From the NCBI GenBank assembly GCA_035651655.1, contig DASRFG010000013.1:1-64000 (forward strand): a DNA stretch of 64,000 nt. The letters run 5' to 3'. A model generated the notes under the pieces. That model was not told the origin of the DNA. It saw nothing but the letters and a program-made list of their open reading frames with translations, and ran no database searches. Positions 9,403 to 17,557 of the stretch are shown here, one piece after another; position 1 is the stretch's first letter; every line of letters begins with the position of its first letter. A program made the position numbers and the translations under genes. This DNA comes from Terriglobales bacterium (GTDB taxonomy: Bacteria; Acidobacteriota; Terriglobia; Terriglobales; Acidobacteriaceae).

Positions 9403-10407
9403 ATGTTCCTAACCAGGGTATTTGCTGCCTTTATTATTCTTTGTACCGGGCTGGGTTGGTCACAAGTCAGCGGTTCGGGAAGCACGAATTTTGTGCCGCG
9501 TTGGACAAGTTCGAGCAGCCTTGGGAATACATCGCTTTTTTACAATCCAACTTCTGGCCGCTTTTCTATCAACTCCAATACTTCAGCCGCCAAGTTCAGC
9601 ATCCGCACGGGATTGAATTTTGCGCTCTGGGTGCAGAGCACGGCGGCCGGCGCACACGTCATTCGCGGCGAGGCCCTGAACAGTGCTGGAGGAGCGGGAG
9701 TTGAGGGCTCTGCGGCTGGCGCGAAAGGGATTGGTGTCCACGGAATCGGTGGCCACGAAGGCGTGGTGGCAGAGGGTACCGGCGATTCGGCGGCGATCGG
9801 GCTGCACGCCAAGGGAAATGGGGTCGGAGTATTTTCTGAGACGTTTCTCGGAGCTTCGGGAGCGATTGCCGGCGTGTTTCACAATGCCACCGGAGGAGAC
9901 ATATTGCTTGGCACCAGCGGCTTCTCCATGGACCGCAAGTTTCGCGTGGATGGCGCCGGCAATGTATTTGCAAACGCCTACAACACAGGAGGCGCCGATT
10001 TCGCTGAGTCAGTGGCCGGTGCGGCTGCGGGGCGCAGCTACGAGCCCGGAGATGTGCTGGTGATCGATCCGGCCTCTGATCGTCGAGTGGGACTCTCACC
10101 AACCCCTTACTCGACGTTAGTCGCCGGTATTTACTCCACCAAACCTGGCATCCTGGCCAGCCCTTATGGGATGGGTGAGCGGCCGAGTTCTCATTTGCCT
10201 TTGGCGGTAATGGGAATTGTTCCCTGCAAAGTGACTGCGGAAAATGGCTCGATTCAACGTGGAGACTTGCTAGTCACATCCTCAGAGAGCGGCTATGCCA
10301 TGAAAGGTACGGACCGCAGCCGGATGCTGGGCGCTGTCCTGGGAAAGGCAATGGAACCGCTGAGAAGCGGCAAAGGCACCATCCAGGTGCTGATCACGCT
10401 GCAATAG
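9403..10407 (+). CDS. Secreted surface/fibre-like protein
   Basis: 334 residues from the ATG at 9403, preceded by GGAGG; an in-frame upstream extension lacks a signal peptide at its start. Residues 1-20 are a signal peptide ending WSQ. The middle is Gly/Ala-rich with repeats like GAKGIGVHGIGGHEGVVAEG, typical of fibre or beta-helix proteins. The C-terminal 150 residues (GGADFAESV, YEPGDVLVID, RGDLLVTSSESGYAM, LGKAMEP) form a compact domain often found at the end of bacterial surface and tail-fibre-like proteins. Probably exported; ligand unknown. It lies between the tRNA-Cys repeats. Confidence 0.7.
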   Translation: MFLTRVFAAFIILCTGLGWSQVSGSGSTNFVPRWTSSSSLGNTSLFYNPTSGRFSINSNTSAAKFSIRTGLNFALWVQSTAAGAHVIRGEALNSAGGAGVEGSAAGAKGIGVHGIGGHEGVVAEGTGDSAAIGLHAKGNGVGVFSETFLGASGAIAGVFHNATGGDILLGTSGFSMDRKFRVDGAGNVFANAYNTGGADFAESVAGAAAGRSYEPGDVLVIDPASDRRVGLSPTPYSTLVAGIYSTKPGILASPYGMGERPSSHLPLAVMGIVPCKVTAENGSIQRGDLLVTSSESGYAMKGTDRSRMLGAVLGKAMEPLRSGKGTIQVLITLQ

Positions 10408-10500
10408 AATCTAAAGACGCCGGTGCCTCAAGACGGCAGGCATAGATCGCCACTCGAACTGTTGAGCCTCAGTTTGGGTTAGGTTTGGTCGAAGAACAAA

Positions 10501-10929
10501 ATGAAGCATCAGATTGTTCACACGCTTCAGAAATACTTTCTGAACCCGCCCATCAAGTTCGCACTCGGAATAGGTCTGCCGCTGCCCGGATATGCGCTGC
10601 TCGAAACGAAGGGGAGAAAGACGGGAAAGCCACGGCGCACGCCAGTGGGCGATGGTCGCATTGGAAACCAGTTCTGGCTAGTGGCAGAGCATGGCGTGAA
10701 GGCTGGATACGTCCGCAACATTGAGCACGATCCGCATGTGCGTCTGAAGGTGCGTGAGGGGTTAAGATACCGCTGGCACGCGGGGACTGCCAATCTGCTT
10801 GTTGATGATGATCCGTGTGAACGCCAACGTTGGCTGGCGCGTCAAAAGCCCTCAAGCGCCGGGAACGCGAGAGCGGTGCGGCTTTTCGGAACAGAACTCC
10901 TCAGCATTCGAGTTGATTTGGATCACTAA
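10501..10929 (+). CDS. Deazaflavin (F420)-dependent nitroreductase-family protein
   Basis: 142 residues. The segment TKGRKTGKPRRTPVGDG resembles the TxGRKSGxxRxxPL motif of the Ddn/FDR (DUF385) family of split beta-barrel enzymes, followed by VRNIEHDPHVRLKVR, also typical. Members reduce varied substrates with F420H2, although some bind other flavins. No cofactor-synthesis genes are in this window. It is inside the tRNA-Cys repeat interval and may be accessory. No strong ribosome binding site is visible. Confidence 0.8.
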   Translation: MKHQIVHTLQKYFLNPPIKFALGIGLPLPGYALLETKGRKTGKPRRTPVGDGRIGNQFWLVAEHGVKAGYVRNIEHDPHVRLKVREGLRYRWHAGTANLLVDDDPCERQRWLARQKPSSAGNARAVRLFGTELLSIRVDLDH

Positions 10930-11139
10930 GCGAAAAGGGTTCAGAACAAGGCTAAGCCACCGGGATGAGGATCTAAGTGCTTGGCTCGTAGGTATATTGC
11001 AGTGTTCCTCGGGATGGTGTCACGTGACTGAACTCTGCATTTGCCCCTTGCACTGTTATTAGCACTGCCGTGCCCAGCACACGCTGCGCTGCTCGCAGCA
11101 CTCTCACTTCTGTTGAACCCCTCGGACGCCGGACACGCC

Positions 11140-11370
11140 TTACACCAATAGAGACTTAGCTATACGGTATGCGCCTAGACAAATGTAGACGACGGCGATT
11201 GCAAACCACGCAGCACGTTGCTTTCTGCCAAAAGGCCTGCTCTCCTCGACCGCTTTGGCGAGGCCGAGTTGCTGCAAATTTTGCCAACGCCCATTAAAGA
11301 CCTGGTACAAAAAAAGGAGTCCAGCCACGACATCAAAAACACCCTGCAGGACAGCATCTTGGTTGCTCAT
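11140..11370 (-). CDS. Small two-helix membrane protein
   Basis: 76 residues from the ATG at 11370; an upstream in-frame ATG at 11394 is also possible. Two hydrophobic segments are visible (VLQGVFDVVAGLLFLYQVF and AWFAIAVVYICLGAYRIA), joined by a charged loop rich in Arg/Lys/Glu. No family recognised. A moderate GGAA element precedes the start. Its coding nature rests on the membrane-protein pattern only. Confidence 0.45.
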   Translation of the reverse strand: MSNQDAVLQGVFDVVAGLLFLYQVFNGRWQNLQQLGLAKAVEESRPFGRKQRAAWFAIAVVYICLGAYRIAKSLLV

Positions 11371-11996
11371 TTCAGTTCCATGTGCAGGACACATTATGGC
11401 ATGCAGACGTCAGCGAACTACCGCACCACAGCACCATATTCAGCGCCGCACACGCGCCCACCAGATCACACACGCTGGCGTCAGAGAGAACCAGGAGACA
11501 TGATTGAGCCGCGCACACGGAAGATCATTAGGCATGAGGAGATCACAAGCAGGTATGACCGCGAGATCGTAACATCCCGTTACTGTATCGTGGCCTGTCC
11601 CGAAAGCTGAGCGCCCGCATTATCAAATATCTGGACGACTGCGAGGTGAGGCCGCGTTACCCTGGACATGTGCGAGGTCAGCACATCAAATGTTTTTCTC
11701 GATCGAGCTGCGAGACCGCATTGTGCCCAGACACAATGTCGGCATCCCCAATCGTTCCAATGCGTACGTGGGTTCGATTCCGACCCGCGCCTCCACTTTT
11801 TTCAGCTAATTTCACGATCCGCCCTTCCTTCCATTTCTATCACTGTACCGAAATATGTAGCGACTGCTCGTCGCTTTTCGAATATTCGGCGATTTGGTTT
11901 GCCTTATTAAACTCCTCAAACCGATACACGGCCGCAGTTTGATGCAAGCATACGAAGAAGTGCTGATCTTAGATCAGTACCTACGAAAGGTGAGGC
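11371..11996. other. Gene-poor accessory region
   Basis: About 630 bases without a credible gene. The only recognisable content is repeat copy B (11765-11947), which includes a tRNA-Cys 3' fragment. The rest reads like degraded DNA with no intact frame. Confidence 0.5.
11765..11947 (+). repeat. Direct repeat copy B (tRNA-Cys 3' fragment plus flank)
   Basis: Positions 11765-11795 repeat the T arm, acceptor 3' strand and CCA of tRNA-Cys with one mismatch (G for C at 11770). The following 150 bases are a diverged copy of the DNA after tRNA-Cys. The 5' half of the tRNA is missing, so it is not a functional tRNA gene. Confidence 0.85.
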
Positions 11997-12786
11997 TCAA
12001 ATGGGTGTTGAATCATCGTATAATTGTGAGAATGTGGTCTCGAACAGTTCATAAAGTTCGGGGTCGAATTCTGCTGAGAGAAACATTGCTGGCCTCTTGT
12101 CTTTTGTCGTGTGATAGGGGATAAGTTCTATCAAAGCCCACTCTCCCTTCACAATCACGCCTTGCATTGTTGGTGCGGACGTATAGCTGCGTAATCCAGT
12201 AATGACACTCGGAAATTCCTTGGCCAGTTGCTTCCAGCGACCGGATGTCGCTGATTTGTGCGGCTGCACCTGATGGATCGAACTCGTATTCACCAAGGTG
12301 CTTGCGAAAGGCTTCAATCGCTTGTGATCCTACGCGGGGATTCCATGTGAGTACGCGCAATGTGGTTCGAGCGATCTTCGCATTGTTCAGGTACTCCCGC
12401 ATATCATTCAGCGTATCTTTGGACATGATGCTGACATATAGGACGTCCTTGCCGCTTTTAAATGCACTCTCGTACACCCTGCCGTAAACTTTTTTGCGGT
12501 GACGCAGAAAGAGGCTGGCATTGCAAGAGTCGGCATATATATTCTTAGCTGCGTTTTCTGTATCCGAGCCTTGCACTACCTCAACAATCTGCTTGAATCG
12601 GGCAAGTACGATTTCAAACAGTACGTGTTTGCCGAACTCCGAAAATATGTCAGGAAATGGCATTCCGCCCACGCTCTGTCCGCCCTTGGTCATTCCACGC
12701 GCTCTGTTTCCTATCGTCGCTGATAGAACGCGGCGCCATTTTGCCCGTGGCGAACCGAGAATAGCAGGCTCTTCAGGACAGACCAA
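11997..12786 (-). pseudogene. Frameshifted gene, possible PLD-like sensor (DUF5919-like) protein
   Basis: Two minus-strand frames join into one plausible protein. Frame one (from 12786) reads through FPDIFSEFGKHVLFEIVLARF and LYVSIMSKDTLNDMREYL to AAAQISDIRSLEA. Near 12238-12245 the sense moves to a second frame with RWKQLAKEFPSVITGLRSY and ends FSQLYDDSTPI at 11997. A single-base indel explains this. The VLYVSIMSKDTL...RVLTWNP pattern resembles PLD-like modules that sense or act on nucleotides/phospholipids, but I am unsure. It lies next to the tRNA-Cys repeats, which suggests decaying accessory DNA. Confidence 0.6.
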
Positions 12787-12847
12787 GCGGCAATTCTATT
12801 TTCGAAAAGATGCAAGGGGCACTGCGGTAGGGTCAGTGCGGCGGAGT

Positions 12848-12938
12848 GGTAGAGGGCTCGGTCTTCGTGGGACGCCGCGACACCACACCCCGACGAGCGG
12901 TCCCTCTACCTTTTTGCAGCAGTGGAGGCTCGTCGGGG
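12848..12938. repeat. Interleaved inverted repeats
   Basis: GGTAGAGGG (12848-12856) is complementary to CCCTCTACC (12902-12910), and CCCCGACGAGC (12888-12898) to GCTCGTCGGGG (12928-12938). The pairs interleave, so they can form a pseudoknot or two competing hairpins. It sits just beyond the stop of the minus-strand Kelch-type gene, so it may belong to that transcript's 3' end or be an independent RNA or repeat. Confidence 0.65.
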
Positions 12939-12961
12939 AATGGTCCTCGCCAGCCACTTTT

Positions 12962-14467
12962 TTAGTGCACAGTCATCCAATGGGGCGACGATGGAATACC
13001 GTTGGCGACGACAAACAATTGGCTAAGGCCGGTTTCCGTGTTGGCCGGAACGTCAAAGTGGGTTGATACAGTTTTGCTCCCAGTGGCCACTGCCATTGTG
13101 CTGTGGCCATGAGTACGGCAGTAGAACACATGTCCCGTAGCCGCGTTCACGATGCGAACTAACGGATAGTTGGTGGCATCCTGGAAATCGTCGCCGTAAG
13201 CCGCTGCCTGCGAGAGTCCATTGAATTGCGTACCCGAGATGCTGTAGCTGTTGCCCCGGGTGACGTTGGCAGGAGCTGAGCTGATGGCTGGAGCCCACGC
13301 AGCATTGTAGGTACCGGCCGGGGTGAAGATCTCAACATCGCTGGTGAAGTCGGTGAACATGATCTGTCCCGTGGGCAGGACAAGGAGATGTCCGACGTAC
13401 GATGCGTCTGCCAGCGCACTCGGTGGCGTGCTGGTCAACGAGAAGGTCGAACCATTCCACTCGAAGAATTGCCCAGCCGGAGGATAGAAGCGGCTGGGGC
13501 TGGAGAAGACCAGAACGTTGCCGTTGGGTTCCAGGGCCGCAGGTCCATCCGCAGCGCCATAGGCTCCGGGAAAATCTGGTCCAGCAGTCCATGCGCCCGA
13601 CTTTGAGTTGTAGATGGCTGTGTGGCCTGGTCCGCAGGTATTTGCGCCAGTGTAAAAGACCGTACCATCCGGCCTCAGGATGGCAGGACCAACTTCATAA
13701 GAAGCCAGGTTTGATCCTCCGCATGAGTCCCAAAGTTGCACCCGGGTGCTGCCAGCGCTCGTCCATGTGGCAGTACCTGGGCTGTAGATCTCCGAGTTAG
13801 TACCGCTGGCGTCGTACTTGAACACATACGCATCAACCGTCAGAACTTTTCCGTTCGGCAGCAGCGTCCATCCTTCGTCGTTGATATCGAACTTGCCTTT
13901 TCCGACGTTGGTCCAGGTCAAAGTTGATGGATTGAAAAGAGCCTGTTCGGTGGTGCAGCAGTTCGCCTGCATATAAGTTCCATTGGGCAAAATCACTGAT
14001 TGGGCGTCGCCAATTGTCGTCCAGCCTGCTGGCGGCTGCACCGACTTCCAGGCGTTCTTCAGAGGATCGTAGAGCGCCCCTTGATTGGTCCACACTGCGT
14101 TGCAGCTTCCACTAGCGCAGTTGTATTCGCCGCCCTCAATGACCACGCGGCCATCGGGCAACACAACGGACCCGAAATATAGAGGGGCATAGCCGCTCGG
14201 CAACGAAGCCACTTGCTTCCAGGTGCCGTTCACGTAGCTGCCATGGCTATCAGGTATCAGCTTGTACCAGGAACTATAGTCTGTGCTTGTGCAGGTAAGG
14301 CAGTTGGGTTCCGAGTGCACCAGGACGGTGCCATCGGTCAGGAGCAACATTGCTCCCGGGCTGAAAGTTGGCTGGTTAGCCAGTGGTTGCCAGGTCTGGC
14401 ATAGGGCGGCACTGGAACTGACGATGATAACGGCGAGCATGACCGCTAACTTCCGCAATAGTTTCAT
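12962..14467 (-). CDS. Secreted Kelch/galactose-oxidase-like beta-propeller protein
   Basis: 501 residues from the ATG at 14467, which follows GGAGAAGGCA. Residues 1-24 are a signal peptide ending ALCQ. The body shows repeated blade motifs such as LLLTDGTVLVHSE, VVLPDGRVVIEGGEY, LLPNGKVLTVDA and LRPDGTVFYTGA, i.e. a Kelch-type propeller. The last 110 residues (GNSYSISGTQFNG, YPLVRIVNAATGHVFYC, VPANTETGLSQLFVVANGIPS) resemble the DUF1929/C-terminal domain of galactose oxidase. Copper-ligand residues are not clearly conserved, so oxidase activity is doubtful. Extracellular or periplasmic. Confidence 0.78.
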   Translation of the reverse strand: MKLLRKLAVMLAVIIVSSSAALCQTWQPLANQPTFSPGAMLLLTDGTVLVHSEPNCLTCTSTDYSSWYKLIPDSHGSYVNGTWKQVASLPSGYAPLYFGSVVLPDGRVVIEGGEYNCASGSCNAVWTNQGALYDPLKNAWKSVQPPAGWTTIGDAQSVILPNGTYMQANCCTTEQALFNPSTLTWTNVGKGKFDINDEGWTLLPNGKVLTVDAYVFKYDASGTNSEIYSPGTATWTSAGSTRVQLWDSCGGSNLASYEVGPAILRPDGTVFYTGANTCGPGHTAIYNSKSGAWTAGPDFPGAYGAADGPAALEPNGNVLVFSSPSRFYPPAGQFFEWNGSTFSLTSTPPSALADASYVGHLLVLPTGQIMFTDFTSDVEIFTPAGTYNAAWAPAISSAPANVTRGNSYSISGTQFNGLSQAAAYGDDFQDATNYPLVRIVNAATGHVFYCRTHGHSTMAVATGSKTVSTHFDVPANTETGLSQLFVVANGIPSSPHWMTVH

Positions 14468-14848
14468 TGCCTTCTCCTCGGCGTGATTATGGGTGTTCAG
14501 GAAGCCCGATTTATGGATCAGGAATGTCACGTTTGCTGCTCTTCAGCAGCTAAGAAAAATGGGTGGCGCCCACAGGCGTACTAATCCGGGTTCGTACTTC
14601 GGACGGGGTAGATTCTGGGCCACTCTGAAGGGTTGCTTCTAATTAGGAGAGAGTAGGATCACCCGCAATTGACGGCTGACGAGAATAGACTTCCCCAACG
14701 GACCAATTGGGGCACAAACGGCCAAGTGTTCGCCTGAGCACAGCAAGCGGTCACAGAGTGTTGCGATTCTGGGCTGGTGCTCTATCGTTTTCCTGAAGAA
14801 CAAGTCCATAGGCATAGAATCTACTGCTTCCAGGAGGGGATGACGAAA
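14468..14848. other. Divergent intergenic region
   Basis: About 380 bases between the divergent Kelch-like and cupin genes. It should carry both promoters. A short inverted repeat CCCCAA/TTGGGG lies near 14694-14715. No gene or clear promoter was recognised. Confidence 0.4.
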
Positions 14849-15292
14849 ATGCGGGATTACACGATCGGAGTGGCTGTGGCGTTGCTGGTAGCTGGCGGAT
14901 TTCTTTTGCGCGCACAATCGTCGCCAGCGGGTTCAGCAGAAGAGTCGGACAGGAGGGTCCTTAGCCAGAAGTTGCCGAAGATGAATGGCGACAACCTAAC
15001 CGTGCACTTGGTGGAAGTTGATTATCCCGTGGGCATCGGGTCCGAGCCTCACAGCCATCCCTGCCCGGTTATCGGCTACGTTGTCAACGGCGCCATCGAG
15101 TCACAGGTCAAAGGATCGCCTGGTCAGACCTACGAAGCCGGTAAGGCCTTCTACGAACCACCCAATGGGATCCATCAAGTCTCCAAGGATGGTAGCCCCA
15201 GTCAAACCTCGCGATTGCTGGCGATCTTTATATGTGATCGCGACGTTCCGCTGTCCGGTCCTCCAACCCCGGACGCACATATGACCAAATAG
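14849..15292 (+). CDS. Secreted cupin-domain protein
   Basis: 147 residues from the ATG at 14849, 11 nt after AGGAGG; an ATG at 14840 sits too close to that site. A signal peptide (YTIGVAVALLVAGGFLLRA) precedes a single cupin barrel: IGSEPHSHPCPVIGYVVNG holds the H-x-H and E/Y-type metal-ligand motif 1, and YEAGKAFYEPPNGIHQ motif 2 with its His. Likely a periplasmic metal-binding cupin of unknown substrate. Confidence 0.8.
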   Translation: MRDYTIGVAVALLVAGGFLLRAQSSPAGSAEESDRRVLSQKLPKMNGDNLTVHLVEVDYPVGIGSEPHSHPCPVIGYVVNGAIESQVKGSPGQTYEAGKAFYEPPNGIHQVSKDGSPSQTSRLLAIFICDRDVPLSGPPTPDAHMTK

Positions 15293-15362
15293 CAGGGTGA
15301 GCATTACCTTCGTGCTTTGACCCGGTAACACGCCGCCGTTACTTTGAAGCAAGGTCTCGCAA

Positions 15363-15710
15363 ATGTTAGAGTCCTCTCAAGTTTCGGTTCGGCGGCGAGC
15401 ACAGCGTGCAAATCCGCGTTTCTTATTTTCTGGCCGAGTGATGCTCTTTGAAGCCGAACGGACGGAAGTCACGGCTGGCCGGGCCCTCGGCATAAGCCTC
15501 TCAGGATTAGCGGCAGTGCTCCCACGGGACCTTTCCCTGGGTCAAACGGTCGAGTTAGAATTTGTATTCCCGCTTTCGTCAGACGCTTTGCACCTCCGCG
15601 CCATCGTGCGCAATCGCATTGGGGACCGCTATGGATTCGAATTTGTGTCCCTGAGCACCGATCACCGCGACGCTATCGAGCGAGGATGCGCCGGCCTGGC
15701 GCCTCTGTAA
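15363..15710 (+). CDS. Stand-alone PilZ domain protein
   Basis: 115 residues containing only a PilZ barrel: RRRAQRANPRF near the start (R-rich switch), SLSGLAAVLP in place of the (D/N)xSxxG motif (Asp/Asn replaced, so binding may be weak), and LRAIVRNRIGDRYGFEFVSL at the end. It probably reports c-di-GMP or is a degenerate PilZ. One of at least three PilZ proteins in the window. Confidence 0.75.
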   Translation: MLESSQVSVRRRAQRANPRFLFSGRVMLFEAERTEVTAGRALGISLSGLAAVLPRDLSLGQTVELEFVFPLSSDALHLRAIVRNRIGDRYGFEFVSLSTDHRDAIERGCAGLAPL

Positions 15711-15780
15711 GCCAGCAGTCACTAAGGTACTAGTCTTCACGCTGAGCAATCTTCTACAACCTTCTTTAAGCCTCTGAATT

Positions 15781-16320
15781 ATGACCCACCCACAAATGAT
15801 CAAGCTGGCCGTGGACTGGTTGCGGCGCTATGGTTGCGGCGTGGTGCTCTCCGAACAGCTTTGCCAAAGCGGAGAGATGCCCGACGCCATCGGCTGGAAG
15901 CGGCGCTGTCACTCGGTGGTCGTGGAATGCAAGATGTCGAGGGCAGATTTTCTGAGCGATTCCAACAAGCCGTTCCGGCAAAATCCCGAGATGGCTCTGG
16001 GTTGTGAACGCTTCTATATGGTTCCCAGGGGGCTGGTCACCACGGGCGATCTGCCACCCGGCTGGGGATTGCTGGAATGCACGGGCAAAAAAGTCGAGCT
16101 CCGCCGCAAGAGTCGTTGCCAGCGCAGCTTAGCTGGGCTGATGTTCGAGATGAATCTATTGCTGGCCAGTCTTCGGCGGGTAGAGATTCGCATTGAGCCC
16201 CAGACCATCACCGAATTCCTCAAATGGAAGAACAGGCTCATGGAATACAACGGCGGCGTGTGCCCCAAGGAACTGACGCCCTCGCAAGAAGAGCCCAATC
16301 AGCACCTGATAAATCACTGA
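15781..16320 (+). CDS. Putative PD-(D/E)XK nuclease-like protein
   Basis: 179 residues. The core EMPDAIGWKRRCHSVVVECKMSR shows PD followed by ExK after a short gap (D and E-x-K being the metal-binding residues), with SRADFLSD after it. This fits the small restriction-endonuclease-like fold also seen in MmcB-type repair proteins. No methylase or specificity subunit is next to it, so it is unlikely to be a classic restriction system. Substrate unknown. Confidence 0.6.
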   Translation: MTHPQMIKLAVDWLRRYGCGVVLSEQLCQSGEMPDAIGWKRRCHSVVVECKMSRADFLSDSNKPFRQNPEMALGCERFYMVPRGLVTTGDLPPGWGLLECTGKKVELRRKSRCQRSLAGLMFEMNLLLASLRRVEIRIEPQTITEFLKWKNRLMEYNGGVCPKELTPSQEEPNQHLINH

Positions 16321-16370
16321 ACTTAATGGAAGGATTGACCTGCGCTCAGAGTGCCACGGCAGAGTACAAT

Positions 16371-16820
16371 ATGAATAATATGTCCGAACGCACCTTTACC
16401 CTGGAAGAAGCCCACGACCTGTTACCAATCCTGGAATCGCTCCTGCGGACGGCGATCCAAAGCAAAAAAGACGTGACTCAAATCGACAAGGAATTCGAGG
16501 AGATTGCCCACCGCGTATTTCTTGCCGGTGGCTTGATGCTGCCCATCGTCAAACTTGCGCGTCGCAAGGCGGAGCGTGAGAAGTCGGTCCAGCGAATTAA
16601 GGACGCAGTTACCGAAATCCACTCTACCGGGGTCCAGGTTAAGGACTTAGACATCGGATTGCTCGATTTTCCCTGCGAAGTAGAAGGCGGCACGATTCTG
16701 TTGTGCTGGAAGCTTGGCGAGCAAAAAATCACGCACTGGCACAGCACTGAGGAAGGTTACTCTGGGCGCAAGCCTCTGGATGACCGCATTCTGAAGCTGC
16801 CGCCAAAACGCCAGCACTGA
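16371..16820 (+). CDS. DUF2203 domain protein
   Basis: 149 residues from the ATG at 16371 (a second ATG is at 16380). FTLEEAHDLLPILESLL at the N-terminus and VQVKDLDIGLLDFPCEVEGG with LLCWKLGEQKITHWHS later are the hallmark segments of DUF2203, a small helical family of unknown function. It follows the nuclease-like gene by about 50 bp and could share its transcript. Confidence 0.85.
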   Translation: MNNMSERTFTLEEAHDLLPILESLLRTAIQSKKDVTQIDKEFEEIAHRVFLAGGLMLPIVKLARRKAEREKSVQRIKDAVTEIHSTGVQVKDLDIGLLDFPCEVEGGTILLCWKLGEQKITHWHSTEEGYSGRKPLDDRILKLPPKRQH

Positions 16821-16942
16821 GCGGTAAATCTAAATTTCAATAAGACCGATAGAAAAGCCAGCTCTGCTAAAATTCTGTGCAGCAATGCCTTGGTTCGACG
16901 TTCCCAGGATGACTCTATCCGGGTCCGCGGAGTTCATTGTTG

Positions 16943-17557
16943 ATGCTCAAGCGCAGTAATTTGCCCATTTCGGGATTGGCTTTTCTGCTGATTTTTGTGT
17001 TGGTGGCCTGCCACGGGTTTTTCGTAAATCCGGTGCTCACGTCCATTACGCTGAAGCCGGCAAACCCTTCTATTGCTAAGGGAGCCACGCTGCAGTTCAC
17101 GGCAACTGGAACTAATGACGACGGTAGCACCGGGAACCCAAAGAACCTCACCTGGACAACTTCTGACAAGACCATCGCAACCGTCAACAGTTCAGGATTG
17201 GCGAAGGCGGTGGCGCCAGGATCGGCCACCATAACCGCAACCTCAGGGACGGTCAGCGGAACCGCCACCTTGACTGTGACCGCATCAGCCCTCACCAGCA
17301 TCAATATCACCGCACCCAACTCGGTTGTCTCCTTGGGCGGCACCGATCAATTTACGGCCACGGGCACATTTGCCGATGGTAGTAGCAGCACCATTACCAA
17401 TTCCGTGACCTGGAATACGAGCAACCAAAACGTGGTGACAATTAATTCACAAGGCTTGGCCACGGCCAGCAGCACCACGACCGGCACGGCCAACATTACG
17501 GCCACTTCCTCTTCCGGCTCGATCACCAGTAATACATTTACTATCACCGTGCAATGA
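16943..17557 (+). CDS. Lipoprotein with two Big_2 Ig-like domains
   Basis: 204 residues from the ATG at 16943. The signal peptide ends in the lipobox LVAC. Two bacterial Ig-like group 2 (Big_2) domains follow, each with the PANPSIAKGATLQFTATGT-like start and a VNSSGLAKAVAPGSATITA-like end. Probably surface or periplasmic and adhesive or structural. The stop codon overlaps the start of the phosphofructokinase gene (ATGA), which implies translational coupling of two unrelated functions. Confidence 0.85.
   Translation: MLKRSNLPISGLAFLLIFVLVACHGFFVNPVLTSITLKPANPSIAKGATLQFTATGTNDDGSTGNPKNLTWTTSDKTIATVNSSGLAKAVAPGSATITATSGTVSGTATLTVTASALTSINITAPNSVVSLGGTDQFTATGTFADGSSSTITNSVTWNTSNQNVVTINSQGLATASSTTTGTANITATSSSGSITSNTFTITVQ

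Noticed and set aside
11765-11795. Second tRNA-Cys gene
   Set aside because: Only the T arm, acceptor 3' strand and CCA are present; the 5' half and anticodon arm are missing.
15781-16320. Restriction endonuclease of a restriction-modification system
   Set aside because: There is no methyltransferase or specificity gene nearby; only a PD-(D/E)XK-like core is visible.
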